A stretch of DNA of 64,000 nucleotides from Roseateles terrae (GTDB taxonomy: Bacteria; Pseudomonadota; Gammaproteobacteria; Burkholderiales; Burkholderiaceae_C), in the NCBI RefSeq assembly GCF_014192155.1, contig NZ_JACHXO010000001.1, positions 248,001 to 312,000 on the forward strand. Reading direction: 5' to 3'. The notes beneath the pieces were generated by a model. The model saw nothing but the letters and a program-made list of their open reading frames with translations, did not search any database and was not told the origin of the DNA. The position numbers and the translations under genes were made by a program. Shown piece by piece: positions 1-9,222 of this stretch (position 1 is its first letter; each line of letters opens with the position of its first letter).

Positions 1-723
1 CCTCGCCGTTCTTTGTTTTCGGCAGATGCGCCGTGCGATTCTTGAAGTCGACGTGCTTCCAGTCGAGGCCAATAAGTTCGCCCAACCGCATACTGCTCTC
101 CACAGCTAGAGTGATGAGCGAAGAAAGTCCGCGAGCCGGCGCCTCGTCCGGCCGGTCAGGCGGGGTGTAGGTGGACGCGTGCAACAGGTACTCGAGCTCA
201 AGCTCGGCAATTCGGCGGTCGCGCCCTTTGGCGGTTACGGGCTTCTTCACATCGCGGACGACGTTTCGCAGGCCTTCGACGCCCCATTCGCTCACGGCGT
301 GTCCCAACAGCTTCGACAGCGTGTTTAGGTCATGCCGCACGGTGCCAACCGACGCACCTTCCTTCAGGCGCGCATCCCGCCACTTGGCAACGTCCTGGGC
401 GGTGAGCATCGGCACCGTCAGCTTGCCGAGCGCGTCTTTGATGCGCGCCAGACGCGGTTTTTCGCTCTTGGCCTGACCGCGAGAGGGCAGAACGTCGATC
501 ACGTACTTGTCGACCAGGTCGGCGATGGAGCCGCCAAGTTTGTCTCCAGTAGCTGTAAGGCGACGAACTTCGGCTAGGTCGCGGCGTCCAATGGCGGCCT
601 CGACGTCCGTCGCCCAAGCCTGCGCGTCGCGCTGGCGCTCGAAGGTGCGGCTGTAGGTTGGGAACCCCTGCGGCGGACCATGGCGCGCCATTGGTATTCG
701 CCGCGATTCTGAATCATTGCCAT
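1..723 (-). pseudogene. Tyrosine recombinase (integrase), frameshifted and cut by window edge
   Basis: Reading the minus strand from the ATG at 723 gives MAMIQNRGEYQWRAMVRR, a typical integrase start. The continuation typical of the family (GFPTYSRTFERQ, then AWATDVEAAIGR) lies in another frame after a shift near 660-672. From there the second frame stays open to position 1. It holds a SAM-like core-binding region (about residues 60-150) and the first catalytic Arg box, MRLGELIGLDW, near position 60. The catalytic HxxR and Tyr would lie outside the window. The gene starts about 130 bp from the tRNA-Arg fragment at 854-903, the usual layout of an integrase beside its attachment site. I infer an inactivated integrase at the right end of an island. 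A sequencing error at the shift is the alternative. Confidence 0.75.
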
Positions 724-853
724 GTATGCTCCCAGGGGACTCAAACCGCCGACTTTGCCACCGTCTCAAAAGCATATTGTACCAAGTCGGTACCATAAAC
801 TAGCCGTGGCATTGAGGGCGCTAGTGCTCATGGGAGCTTGCGGTCGACTTGCA

Positions 854-903
854 TTTGCCTTCTAAGCAGCAGGTCGGGGGTTCGAGTCCCTCCGGGCAGG
901 CCA
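854..903 (+). repeat. 3' fragment of tRNA-Arg(TCT), probable att site
   Basis: The stretch holds the 3' half of a tRNA: an anticodon arm with loop CTTCTAA (anticodon TCT, 861-863), variable loop AGGTC, a T arm with stem GGGGG/CCCTC around TTCGAGT (876-892), the acceptor strand CGGGCAG (893-899), a discriminator G and encoded CCA (901-903). No D arm and no matching 5' acceptor strand (expected CTGCCCG) occur upstream, so this is not a complete gene. A tRNA 3' end beside an integrase is the classical attachment-site duplication left by an integrated island. Confidence 0.75.
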
Positions 904-996
904 AGCCGTTTCATTGGCGTGTTGTCCGCCGTCGATCCCGAGCCTTATCGCTTTTTCCATCCTCCGCAGCCGCCGACAGCGCTGTGACCCAGGATG

Positions 997-1020
997 AAAA
1001 AAGGGGCGCCTCGCGCCCCT
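997..1020 (-). terminator. Rho-independent terminator of the discoidin/di-heme gene
   Basis: On the minus strand a 7-bp stem AGGGGCG/CGCCCCT with a 5-nt loop is followed by six T. It lies 10 bp after the stop of the gene ending at 1031. Confidence 0.85.
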
Positions 1021-1030
1021 GTTCACCTCA

Positions 1031-4000
1031 TCACAAGGTCCTCAACCACGCCAGCAGCGCCTCCCGGTCCGCCTTGGACAGCTGCTCAAACCGCTGACGC
1101 GACTTCTCGCCTTCGCCGCCGTGCCACAGGATGGCTTCCGTCAGCGTCCGCGCGCGGCCGTCGTGCAGGTAGCCCACCGCCTGACCCTGGGCCACCTTCT
1201 CGGTATACCCAATGCCCCACAGCGGCGTCGTCCGCCACATCGCGCCAGTCGCCTGGCCTTCCGGCAGCGTATCTGCCAACGCAGCACCCATGTCGTGCAG
1301 CAGCAGGTCGGTGAACGGACGGATCGTCTGTTCACGCAGTTCTGCAAACGGGTGGTTCTTGCCCGTCTTCATCTCCGCCGTGTGGCAGGCCGCGCAGCGC
1401 AGCGCATCAAACACCTTGCGGCCATTGGCCACCTGGGCGGCGTCCACGCGATGCTCATCCAGCGGTGCCACGCCCTTCGGGAATCCGCTCGGGATGCTCC
1501 GCTGTGCGGGCACTGCCAGCAGCTGCATGTACTGCGTCAGCGCCGTCAGATCGCTTTCCTGGATGCCCTTTTGCGCCGGCGCCGTGCGGCACCCTTGCGG
1601 GTCGCTCGCGCAGCTGCGGTTCGGATACACCGGCGAGGTCACCGACATGTCATTGAGCAGCGCATTGGCCACCTGATGACGGATGCTCACCTTGCTGCCC
1701 TTCGCGCCGAAGCGGCCCAGGCGCGTGGCGCCCGTCTCCGGATCGAAGGCGAAGTTGGCCTTGCCCAGCACCCCGTCCTGGTCCGGCGTGGTGCGAACGC
1801 GGGCGAGGATGTCGGCTTCTGGCACGGCTTCGAGCAGACCCACCCCCAGCAGTGGCAGGGCGGCGCGGGCCGACCACAGTTGCGGCGTCGGGCCGTCAAA
1901 CCCGAAGGTGGGCTTGCGCAGTTCCACCTTGGTGCCGTCACCCAGCGTCACGCTGGACGTCTCGAAGCCCATCACCTTCACCGCGTTGCCCCAATCCTGA
2001 GGCGCGCCGGTCGCCGACGTCGAATTCATCTGGATGGTGGATCCATACCGCGGATCCGGGCGGATCGACCCATCCGACGCCTTCATCGCCACATGGAAGG
2101 CCATCCGGTCCAGACGCTGGCCCACCGCGAATGGCGCCGGACTGCGGCCATTGTTGGTGTGGCACTGGACACAGGACGTCGCATTGAATCGCGTCCCCAC
2201 CAGCCCCTGAATCGAGGTCATCGGATCATTGCCCGGCTCGGCGTGTACCCCTGTCACGAAGCTGCTGTGCACCGTGCGGCGGCCCTCCACAAAGCGCTGC
2301 AGGTTCTGCATGCCGGTGTTGTTGAAGGGTTGCTGGAACATGCGCCAGCCTTCGTCCGTGTAGTTGTAGGACACCGACCCCAGACCACCCGACAGCACCG
2401 AATCCGGCAGCGGCGCGCTGTTCAGTCGGGGCTGGACGCCATACCACGGACGCAGGCCCGTGCCCATGACGTAGACCACCTCGGTGGTGTAGTACCGATA
2501 AGCGCCCGGATCGCCGATCGCATCCATCGCGGCCCGGCTGGAGAAGAACGAGCCGGTGAACTCGATGGCTTCGCCCAGTTGCAGCGCCCGCGCCGGCACA
2601 TTGACGCCATTGGGCACCAGCACGCCGTTGGCATTGGGCGACAGATCCTGATGGCCTGGCATGTTGTCCAGCACCACGGAGCAGCCGTCATTGGCGCCGA
2701 TCACGTTGTTGTAGCCGGAATTCGGTCGGGCCAGCGCATTCTGCGGCGGCTTCGGGATGACGGGGCACGAGGTCTTGTCGATGAATCCATCCGTATAGGT
2801 GGTCGGATCCAGCAATTGCCCCGGCGACATCCATCCATAACCGGTGACCTTCGGATCATCAATGCGGCGGAAGAACGAATGGCCGCCGCCGCGCTGCGCC
2901 TGCGGGAAATACTGGTTCACGACCAGGCGCGGTTTGGTGACTCCGGGCACGCGGCTGTTGTCGATGAATTCGACACCCCAGACGCGGTTCTTGAAGTAGT
3001 TCTCGACGAAGTTCAGGTAGTTGCCCGGGCCTTTGTCCTGCGGATTCCCATTGGCATCGACCGTTTCATTCGGACCGAATCCGATTTCGTTCCAGTCCTC
3101 GCCGCGCTCACGGCCGTGGCGGCCAATGCCGCGCTGACCGAAGCGGGTGACCAGCGTGCCGTCCGGCAGCGTGAACTGGATCTGCTCGATCGGCGCCTGC
3201 GGCTGATAGAGGGCGCCGAGCGCGGCGCCATTGACCGGGAAGGGGAAGGGCGTGGTGGCGGTCGGGGGGATGCTGTTGTCGCTGCCGACCGTCTTGAACT
3301 CGACCTCGAAGAGCGAATAGCCGTAGTTCGTCGCGCGTGTCACACCCTGGATGCGCACAAAACGCGTCTTCACGCCCAGGTTGAAATACTCCTCGGTGCC
3401 GCCCTTGCCAGCCAACTGGCTGCGCAGGCGCTTCCAGTCCTGGCCGTTGTCGGAGACCTGGATCTCGTAGGCCTTGCCGTAGGCGTTTTCCCACACGAGC
3501 TTCATGTAGCCCAGCGGCTGCGCAGTGCCGAAGTCGTACTGGATCCACGCACCGTCTTCGGGCTTGGAAGCCCAGCGGGTGCTGAGGTTGCCGTCGATGG
3601 TGTTCTTCGCCGACATGCCGTCGTTTTCGGGCGTCGACGAAATGGCAACTGCCGGCTTGATCGCGACGCCGGGTTTGCTGGTGTCGCCAACGGGATCCTG
3701 GGGCTGCGCAGGCGTCGTCGGATCGGTGGGCGTGACCGGTGGCACCTCGGTGCCGGTGAAGGCCTGGATCTCGAAGATCGAATAGCCATAACCGGTGGAG
3801 CGGGTCACACCTTGCACGCGCAAATAGCGGCCTTGACCGCCCAGGCCGGTGAGGTCTTCAACGCCACCAGCGCTGTTCTCCACCGTCTTGATGGTGGTCC
3901 AGGTCTTGTTGTCTTCGGACGTCTGAAGCAGGTACTTTTTAGCGTGAGCGTTTTCCCATTGGATGCGCACGCGGGAGATGGACACGCTGCTGCCGTAGTC

Positions 4001-4324
4001 CAGCGTCAGCCATTCGTTGTCGGTGAAGGCAGAGCCCCAGCGGCTGTTGTCATCTTTGTCGATGGCCTTCGCGCCGCTGAGGTCGCCGCGCTCCATGGAA
4101 CTGGCGGTGGCGGAAACGGGCGTCAGGGCCGTTTCGGTGCCGCTGTCGCCGGAGAGGCGCTTGGCACGGGCGGCGCTGTCGGCGGTGCCGCCGTCGCCCG
4201 AGGTGATCTGCGCGTCGGTGGAAGCGCCGGTGCTGCCGCCGCCGCAGGCGGCGAGCAGTGCGCTGCCGAGCAGGGCAGGGGCCAAGGCCCTGCCCATCCA
4301 AAGACCCAGTTGCTTCAATTTCAT
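1031..4324 (-). CDS. Lipoprotein with two discoidin domains and a di-heme oxidoreductase domain
   Basis: The predicted product has 1097 residues. The start at 4324 has a good ribosome site (GGGAGG) and begins a lipoprotein signal peptide with lipobox LLAAC (Cys27). Two F5/8 type C (discoidin) domains follow at about residues 70-190 and 225-345; both carry the signature AKxxIDxxxxxRW. The rest resembles the di-heme 'thiol oxidoreductase' family (DUF1111 type), with two c-type heme sites: CVQCH in the middle and CAACH about 120 residues from the end. This suggests a surface or periplasmic redox protein that binds glycan or another surface through the discoidin domains. The substrate is unknown. 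A terminator follows directly. The upstream neighbour, a chemotaxis receptor 480 bp away, is probably unrelated. Confidence 0.85.
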   Translation of the reverse strand: MKLKQLGLWMGRALAPALLGSALLAACGGGSTGASTDAQITSGDGGTADSAARAKRLSGDSGTETALTPVSATASSMERGDLSGAKAIDKDDNSRWGSAFTDNEWLTLDYGSSVSISRVRIQWENAHAKKYLLQTSEDNKTWTTIKTVENSAGGVEDLTGLGGQGRYLRVQGVTRSTGYGYSIFEIQAFTGTEVPPVTPTDPTTPAQPQDPVGDTSKPGVAIKPAVAISSTPENDGMSAKNTIDGNLSTRWASKPEDGAWIQYDFGTAQPLGYMKLVWENAYGKAYEIQVSDNGQDWKRLRSQLAGKGGTEEYFNLGVKTRFVRIQGVTRATNYGYSLFEVEFKTVGSDNSIPPTATTPFPFPVNGAALGALYQPQAPIEQIQFTLPDGTLVTRFGQRGIGRHGRERGEDWNEIGFGPNETVDANGNPQDKGPGNYLNFVENYFKNRVWGVEFIDNSRVPGVTKPRLVVNQYFPQAQRGGGHSFFRRIDDPKVTGYGWMSPGQLLDPTTYTDGFIDKTSCPVIPKPPQNALARPNSGYNNVIGANDGCSVVLDNMPGHQDLSPNANGVLVPNGVNVPARALQLGEAIEFTGSFFSSRAAMDAIGDPGAYRYYTTEVVYVMGTGLRPWYGVQPRLNSAPLPDSVLSGGLGSVSYNYTDEGWRMFQQPFNNTGMQNLQRFVEGRRTVHSSFVTGVHAEPGNDPMTSIQGLVGTRFNATSCVQCHTNNGRSPAPFAVGQRLDRMAFHVAMKASDGSIRPDPRYGSTIQMNSTSATGAPQDWGNAVKVMGFETSSVTLGDGTKVELRKPTFGFDGPTPQLWSARAALPLLGVGLLEAVPEADILARVRTTPDQDGVLGKANFAFDPETGATRLGRFGAKGSKVSIRHQVANALLNDMSVTSPVYPNRSCASDPQGCRTAPAQKGIQESDLTALTQYMQLLAVPAQRSIPSGFPKGVAPLDEHRVDAAQVANGRKVFDALRCAACHTAEMKTGKNHPFAELREQTIRPFTDLLLHDMGAALADTLPEGQATGAMWRTTPLWGIGYTEKVAQGQAVGYLHDGRARTLTEAILWHGGEGEKSRQRFEQLSKADREALLAWLRTL

Positions 4325-4807
4325 GGTGTCTACCTCCCGTGCCTGTGTGGGTGCGATGAGTCGTCTCTTGAAGGGAGGCTCGGCAGGGTCCCCGGCGCTG
4401 GTGTGAGTGGCGCGCGGGAGCGGTGCAAGGTCCCTAGAAGGCGTGAATGGCGCGCAGTGTCTGCGTTCGGTTTCCCGGGCGGCAAGTTTTAATGTGTGTC
4501 GAATTGATGGTCTTGATGCCAATGCGACGGCATTGATACCCGAGCATCAAGCGGGGCATACGCAATTGCACGGCCAGCGCCAATGCGGAGCCCGGAGACG
4601 AAGCAGACCGTTATGAAGCAGCCGCTGAACACCGATTCATTCCCTCGTGGGAATGACTATGGCAGGCGCGCTTGATGCGCGTCCAGGAGCCGCTGGCATG
4701 CCCAGGCGAAGGAATGCTCCGGCATGCGAAGCGCGCAATCCAGGGCACCCAGCCTCCCGGCTGGGCCCCCATTGGCATGGAGCTTTGAGCGCAGGCCCCT
4801 CAGTCGC
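4325..4807. other. 483-bp spacer with one hairpin
   Basis: No convincing gene. The only clear structure is a 7-bp hairpin, CATTCCC-TCGT-GGGAATG, at 4638-4655, without a T run. The part next to 4324 must carry the promoter of the discoidin gene, but I see no strong -35/-10 pair. Confidence 0.5.
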
Positions 4808-6658
4808 TCAGAACGATGCCCACTGGTCATCGGCCCCCGGGGCACTCGCGGCGAGTTGCATCGGCGGCTGGGCCGATGTGGAGAGGCCTGTAGAACCCGT
4901 CGCGGCCGTGCGCGGCGCCGTGACCGGCTTCAATGCGGCCTTCGGGGATGTCGCACGCGCGGACCCTGCAACCGTGGCTGTTCTGGAGATCGCGGCGGAC
5001 TTGCCCGAAAGCTTGTAGCCACTGCGGTTGCCAGCGCCGGCGCCACTTCCAGACTTGGCGGCAGTCTCAGCACCCGCCGACTTCGATGTGGTGGCCGAGG
5101 CGATGGCCTGCCCCTGCGCAGAACCGGACAATTTGAAGAAGTCCACCGCTTCCAGCAGCTGCTGGGCCTGGGTCTTGAGACTTTCCGCCGCTGCCGCGCT
5201 TTCTTCCACCAGTGCGGCGTTCTGCTGCGTCACCATATCCATCTGGCCCACGGCCTCGCCGACCTGGTGAATGCCATTGCTTTGCTCGACCGTCGCAGCG
5301 GTGATCTCACTGACGATGTCGCTGACCCGTTTGATGGCGCCAACGATTTCCTCCATCGTCTTGCCCGCACCGTCCACCAGTGCGTTGCCTTGCTCCACCT
5401 GTTCCACATTGCTGGTGATCAGCGTCTTGATCTCTCTGGCGGCCTGCGCGCTGCGCTGGGCCAGGGTGCGCACCTCGCCGGCGACGACGGCAAAGCCGCG
5501 GCCTTGCTCACCCGCGCGGGCCGCTTCGACCGCCGCATTCAACGCCAGGATGTTCGTCTGGAAGGCGATGCCATCGATCACGCCAATGATGTCGCCGATC
5601 TTGCGGCTGCTGTCGCTGATGCCCTGCATGGTGGACACCACCTGACCGACCATCTCACCGCCCCGGGATGCAATCTCCGCCGCATTGCGGGACAGGCCGT
5701 CCGCCTGGCGTGCATTGTCCGCATTGCTTTGAACGGTACTGCCCAGCTCTTCCATGGTGGCGGCGGTCTGCTCCAACGCGCTGGCCTGTTCTTCGGTGCG
5801 TTGGCTCAGATCCTGATTGCCTTGCGCAATCTGGGCGCTGGCTGTGGCGACACTCTCCGAATTCGAGCGGACGATGCGTACGGTGGTCACCAGCGCCTCC
5901 TGCAGGCGGTGCAGACCCTTCTGCAATTGACCGACTTCATCTTCCCGGTCCATCACCACTTCGGTCGACAGGTCACCGCCGGCCAGCGTGTCCAGGGAGG
6001 CGACGAGGCGCCGGATCGGCTTGACGATGCTGCCGGTCACCAGCAGCGCTGCGAAGACCGCCAGCGCCAGTCCAAGGGTGGCCGTCACGCCGATGGTCCA
6101 TTGCGCCTGATCCACAGAAGCCTGGCTCGCCTTCGCATCGGTTTCCATCAGATTCGCCTGGAACTTGGAAAGGGCGGCCAGATTCTTTTCATACGCCAGT
6201 TGTGCCGGACGGACGTCCGACAGCAGGGTCTCACGCATTGTCGGGTCGTTGGCCTCGGCCTGCGCCACGAATGTGTCCAGCGCCTTCTTGTAGGCCTCGC
6301 GCGCGCTCAGCGCTTGCGCCATCAGCGCCTTGCCATCTTCACTCTTGATCAGATCGGCCAGCTTGTCATAGAGCTGGCGCGCCTCCTTGCGAGATGTCGC
6401 CAGCTGCTCCAGCTGCGTCTTGCGCTGCTGCACATCATCAAAGATGACGATGTTGCGGGTGAGCCGTGCCTGCTGATTCAGCTCCCCATCGATGTCCCGA
6501 ACCATCATCACCTTCACATAGCGGTCTTCGACGATCAGGTCGACCATGGTGTCGACCTTGACCAGCGACATCCATGCGGAGACGGCCAGCAGCAACAGGA
6601 GCAGGCCCACCGCGCCAAAGCCCAGTCCCAGTTTCCAAGCCACCCGAAGATTCTTCAT
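4808..6658 (-). CDS. Methyl-accepting chemotaxis protein with CheR-docking tail
   Basis: A 616-residue transmembrane chemoreceptor. The N-terminal segment (about residues 10-30) and a second near 190-212 bracket a periplasmic four-helix ligand domain. A HAMP domain (IVKPIRRL onward) and the MA signalling domain follow, with the hairpin tip containing [24 protein letters not shown]. The last ~100 residues are an Ala/Ser-rich linker ending in QWASF, which fits the xWxxF pentapeptide that tethers CheR/CheB in Tar/Tsr-type receptors. It should therefore be methylated efficiently and may help other receptors. The ligand is not predictable. It has no chemotaxis operon around it. Confidence 0.92.
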   Translation of the reverse strand: MKNLRVAWKLGLGFGAVGLLLLLLAVSAWMSLVKVDTMVDLIVEDRYVKVMMVRDIDGELNQQARLTRNIVIFDDVQQRKTQLEQLATSRKEARQLYDKLADLIKSEDGKALMAQALSAREAYKKALDTFVAQAEANDPTMRETLLSDVRPAQLAYEKNLAALSKFQANLMETDAKASQASVDQAQWTIGVTATLGLALAVFAALLVTGSIVKPIRRLVASLDTLAGGDLSTEVVMDREDEVGQLQKGLHRLQEALVTTVRIVRSNSESVATASAQIAQGNQDLSQRTEEQASALEQTAATMEELGSTVQSNADNARQADGLSRNAAEIASRGGEMVGQVVSTMQGISDSSRKIGDIIGVIDGIAFQTNILALNAAVEAARAGEQGRGFAVVAGEVRTLAQRSAQAAREIKTLITSNVEQVEQGNALVDGAGKTMEEIVGAIKRVSDIVSEITAATVEQSNGIHQVGEAVGQMDMVTQQNAALVEESAAAAESLKTQAQQLLEAVDFFKLSGSAQGQAIASATTSKSAGAETAAKSGSGAGAGNRSGYKLSGKSAAISRTATVAGSARATSPKAALKPVTAPRTAATGSTGLSTSAQPPMQLAASAPGADDQWASF

Positions 6659-6873
6659 GATTCCGTTCCTTCCTGTTGAATCGATCGATCATGTGATGCA
6701 AACCTGCGCGGCTGCCCAAGCCTGGCGATCCGTGCCCATGACCTTAATGAGTTTGGCTTGGCAGTTCAAATGCAAGGGCCGGAAATAATGCGCAATGGCC
6801 CGGCATCTGTAGGTCCTTGAGGCCGGTGCATGATGGAACTTGATCAGATCGACCCATCCGACGGAGTGCTCCG

Positions 6874-7716
6874 ATGTGCAATCTCTATCACATGACCCCC
6901 AAGAATGACCTGGAGGTCTATGTGCGCCGCCATCTGGCCCGACTCTGGCTGCCGGAGTACGACCCGCCCAAGCCGTTTGTCGGCCCCTTCGACACCGGGC
7001 TCTTCCTGCGCGCTGCCACCCCTGGGGTGAGATCGCAGAAGGCGGACGCGGGGCGGGGCGAAAGACTGGATGGACAGGACGAGACCCCGGCTGACTCAGC
7101 GCAAGAGGCGACGAACGCCGCGCTGGAAGGCGTTTTTGGTCAATGGGGGCTGATCCGTCCCGGGTCCCCCGCCCGCAAGGACATGATGCAGCCCCGCGGG
7201 GTGCCGGGACGCAAGCCGCCGGCTCCGCGGGCGCGCACGACCAACAATGCGCGCATCGAGACGGTCACCACCACGCCGACGTTTCGCGCCGCCTGGAATG
7301 AAGGGCGGCGTTGCCTGATTCCCGCGAGCTGGTATCAGGAGCCCAATTGGGAGACTGGCAAGAACATCTGGTGGCAGCTGCGTCGTGCAGACGGTGACCC
7401 GTGGATGCTGGCCGGCATCTGGAATGAATGGGTGGACCCGGCCACCGGCGAGGTGGTGCCCAATTACTCGATGCTCACCTGCAATTGCGACGGTCATCCC
7501 CTGCTGGGTCGATTGCACAAGCCGGATCCGTCATTGCCGCCGGATGCCCAGGACAAGCGAGCCGTCATCGCCATCGAACCCCAGGATTGGGCGTCCTGGT
7601 TGTTCGGCTCGATGAGTGAGGCGCAGGCGCTGCTCCGGCCTGCGGCGGTGGGCGTGTTCGATCCGGCTGATGCCATCGCTACGGATCAGGCGCTGAGCCA
7701 GCCAGGTCAACCCTGA
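6874..7716 (+). CDS. SOS response-associated peptidase (SRAP/YedK-HMCES family)
   Basis: The protein has 280 residues and begins MCNLY, so Cys2, the residue that cross-links to abasic sites in DNA, is present after Met removal. Further SRAP landmarks are TNNARIET (Asn and flanking residues), the PASWYQEP segment with the conserved Glu, and a His in the GRLHKPDP region. The family covalently shields abasic sites in single-stranded DNA. It overlaps the 3' end of the convergent TIGR01777 gene by 10 bp. I see no LexA box in front of it. The length is near 280 rather than the more usual ~220, because of an insert around residues 50-90. Confidence 0.88.
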   Translation: MCNLYHMTPKNDLEVYVRRHLARLWLPEYDPPKPFVGPFDTGLFLRAATPGVRSQKADAGRGERLDGQDETPADSAQEATNAALEGVFGQWGLIRPGSPARKDMMQPRGVPGRKPPAPRARTTNNARIETVTTTPTFRAAWNEGRRCLIPASWYQEPNWETGKNIWWQLRRADGDPWMLAGIWNEWVDPATGEVVPNYSMLTCNCDGHPLLGRLHKPDPSLPPDAQDKRAVIAIEPQDWASWLFGSMSEAQALLRPAAVGVFDPADAIATDQALSQPGQP

Positions 7717-9221
7717 CGCGCGCGGCTCGAGGTGTCCAGCGTCACTGGGGTGTGGCCCTGGTGATGAGACAAGGCCACACCCCGTGGCGCGTTCGCCAGA
7801 TCCTGCAAGGCGGCATCCAGCTGATGCCAGCGGAAGCTGTAGCCCCCCGCCAATGCGCGCGCCGGCCATACGCGCTGTCCATCCAGCAGCAGGGTGCTCA
7901 TCTCCCCCGCCAGGGCACGCAAAATCACGCCGGGCATCCACAGGCGTGCACGTCGTCCCACGGAAGCCGCAAGCGCCTGGGTGAAACTCCACTGGCTGTG
8001 CAGGTCGGGTGCCACGCCATTGACGGCGCCCCGGACGTCGTTGCGCCGCAGCGCCCACATGACCATGCCGACGGCATCGTCCAGGTGAATCCATGGCAGT
8101 CCCTGGCGGCCATGGCCCAGCCGGGCGGCGAGGCCGAGTCGAGCGGCCAGCGCCTGCATGGGCAGCGCACCGTCATCCCGCCCGAGGATCACCCCGAAAC
8201 GCATGCGCACCACACGCAGGCCCAAGCCTTCCAGCCGTAGCGCCTCATGTTCAATGGCGGCGCACAGGTCCGATTGGAAGGTGCCCGGCATCGGGCCCTG
8301 GCGCTCATCACACAGCACATCGTCCGCTGGCGCACCGTAAAAGCCCACCGCGGAGGCTGCGACCAGCACGGCGGGGCGATGTTCCAGACGCTGCACCAAC
8401 GCGCGCAGCGATTCTGTCAGCCCGGTGCGGCTCTCCCGCAGCACCTCGCGACGCCCGGTCGTCCAGGGGCGGCCAAGCACCCGTGCCCCGGCCAGATGCA
8501 CGATGGCGTGGAGACGGGTTTCCGGCAGGATCTCGTCCAGCGTGTGGATGACGCTCACCCCGTCCCCCAGCTGCGCACGGGCCTGCTTCACATCGCGGCT
8601 CAGCACCAGAATGCGCCGTCCTTCCGCTCGCAGCTGCCGCACCAGGGTCCGCCCCACGAAGCCGGTGCCCCCTGTGACCAGCACGGTCTCGGCCCCACGG
8701 GGCAGGGCCGGGGCAGCTTCCGCCGGGACGCCGCCCAGGCGCAGCACGGCCAGGACGTTTCGGACGCTCCACATCCACACCCCCACCGCAAAGAGCGTGT
8801 AGAGCACCGACACCCAGCCTCGGCCGGCCGGCGCCAGGCCGGTGGGGTGTTCCCACCAGTCCAGCAGTACCGGGCCGAAGAGACCGATGAAGCAACCGTA
8901 CGAGACGGTGAGCACCGTATGCAGCCAGCGCTCGAACGGAGGCAGGGTGCGGGTGCGGTCTTCCTCCAGGAAGTCGCTGAGGGTGATCGCCACCTCCATG
9001 GCCAGCACGGCCGCCACCAGCACGGCCCATGCGCCCTGCCATGCCCACCAGCCCAAACCCAGGAAGAGGGCGCCATACAGGGCCTCGCGTGCGGCGTGCA
9101 GGGCCAGTTCCCGTCGGGCGCCTCGTTGCTGCGGCAGTCTCGCGGCCCATTCGTGGTGCCACAGATTGTCGAAGGCGCCCAGCAGGGCTTGTGCGATCAG
9201 TACGGTATCGATCATCAGCAT
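7707..9221 (-). CDS. TIGR01777-type NAD(P)-dependent epimerase with N-terminal membrane domain
   Basis: The start at 9221 (MLMIDTVLIAQ) follows the stop of the DUF4166 gene by one base, so the two are translationally coupled. Residues 1-165 contain about four hydrophobic helices (a DoxX/SRPBCC-linked membrane region). A Rossmann SDR domain starts at VLVTGGTGFVGRTL (the glycine-rich NAD(P) site) and ends in a DUF1731-like tail. TIGR01777 proteins are predicted nucleoside-diphosphate-sugar epimerases of unknown substrate. Joined to DUF4166 as here, they form a recurrent bacterial pair. Confidence 0.85.
   Translation of the reverse strand: MLMIDTVLIAQALLGAFDNLWHHEWAARLPQQRGARRELALHAAREALYGALFLGLGWWAWQGAWAVLVAAVLAMEVAITLSDFLEEDRTRTLPPFERWLHTVLTVSYGCFIGLFGPVLLDWWEHPTGLAPAGRGWVSVLYTLFAVGVWMWSVRNVLAVLRLGGVPAEAAPALPRGAETVLVTGGTGFVGRTLVRQLRAEGRRILVLSRDVKQARAQLGDGVSVIHTLDEILPETRLHAIVHLAGARVLGRPWTTGRREVLRESRTGLTESLRALVQRLEHRPAVLVAASAVGFYGAPADDVLCDERQGPMPGTFQSDLCAAIEHEALRLEGLGLRVVRMRFGVILGRDDGALPMQALAARLGLAARLGHGRQGLPWIHLDDAVGMVMWALRRNDVRGAVNGVAPDLHSQWSFTQALAASVGRRARLWMPGVILRALAGEMSTLLLDGQRVWPARALAGGYSFRWHQLDAALQDLANAPRGVALSHHQGHTPVTLDTSSRARQG
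7747..7783. repeat. 11-bp perfect inverted repeat at a convergent gene end
   Basis: GGGGTGTGGCC and GGCCACACCCC are separated by 15 bp, just beyond the stop of the SRAP gene and inside the 3' end of the opposing gene. Placement suggests a transcription barrier between the convergent genes. There is no T run. Confidence 0.6.
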
Positions 9222-9222
9222 G

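Noticed and set aside
849-1097. An open frame across the tRNA fragment and the terminator
   Set aside because: It covers a tRNA remnant and a terminator hairpin and has no ribosome site.
1121-4492. A 1123-codon open frame opposite the discoidin/di-heme gene and similar long frames opposite most genes (for example 4724-6679, 21868-23931, 52485-53993, 58386-60311)
   Set aside because: They are antisense mirrors caused by high GC at third positions. Their products are low-complexity, with Arg/His/Gln excess and no domain, while the other strand has a clear family.
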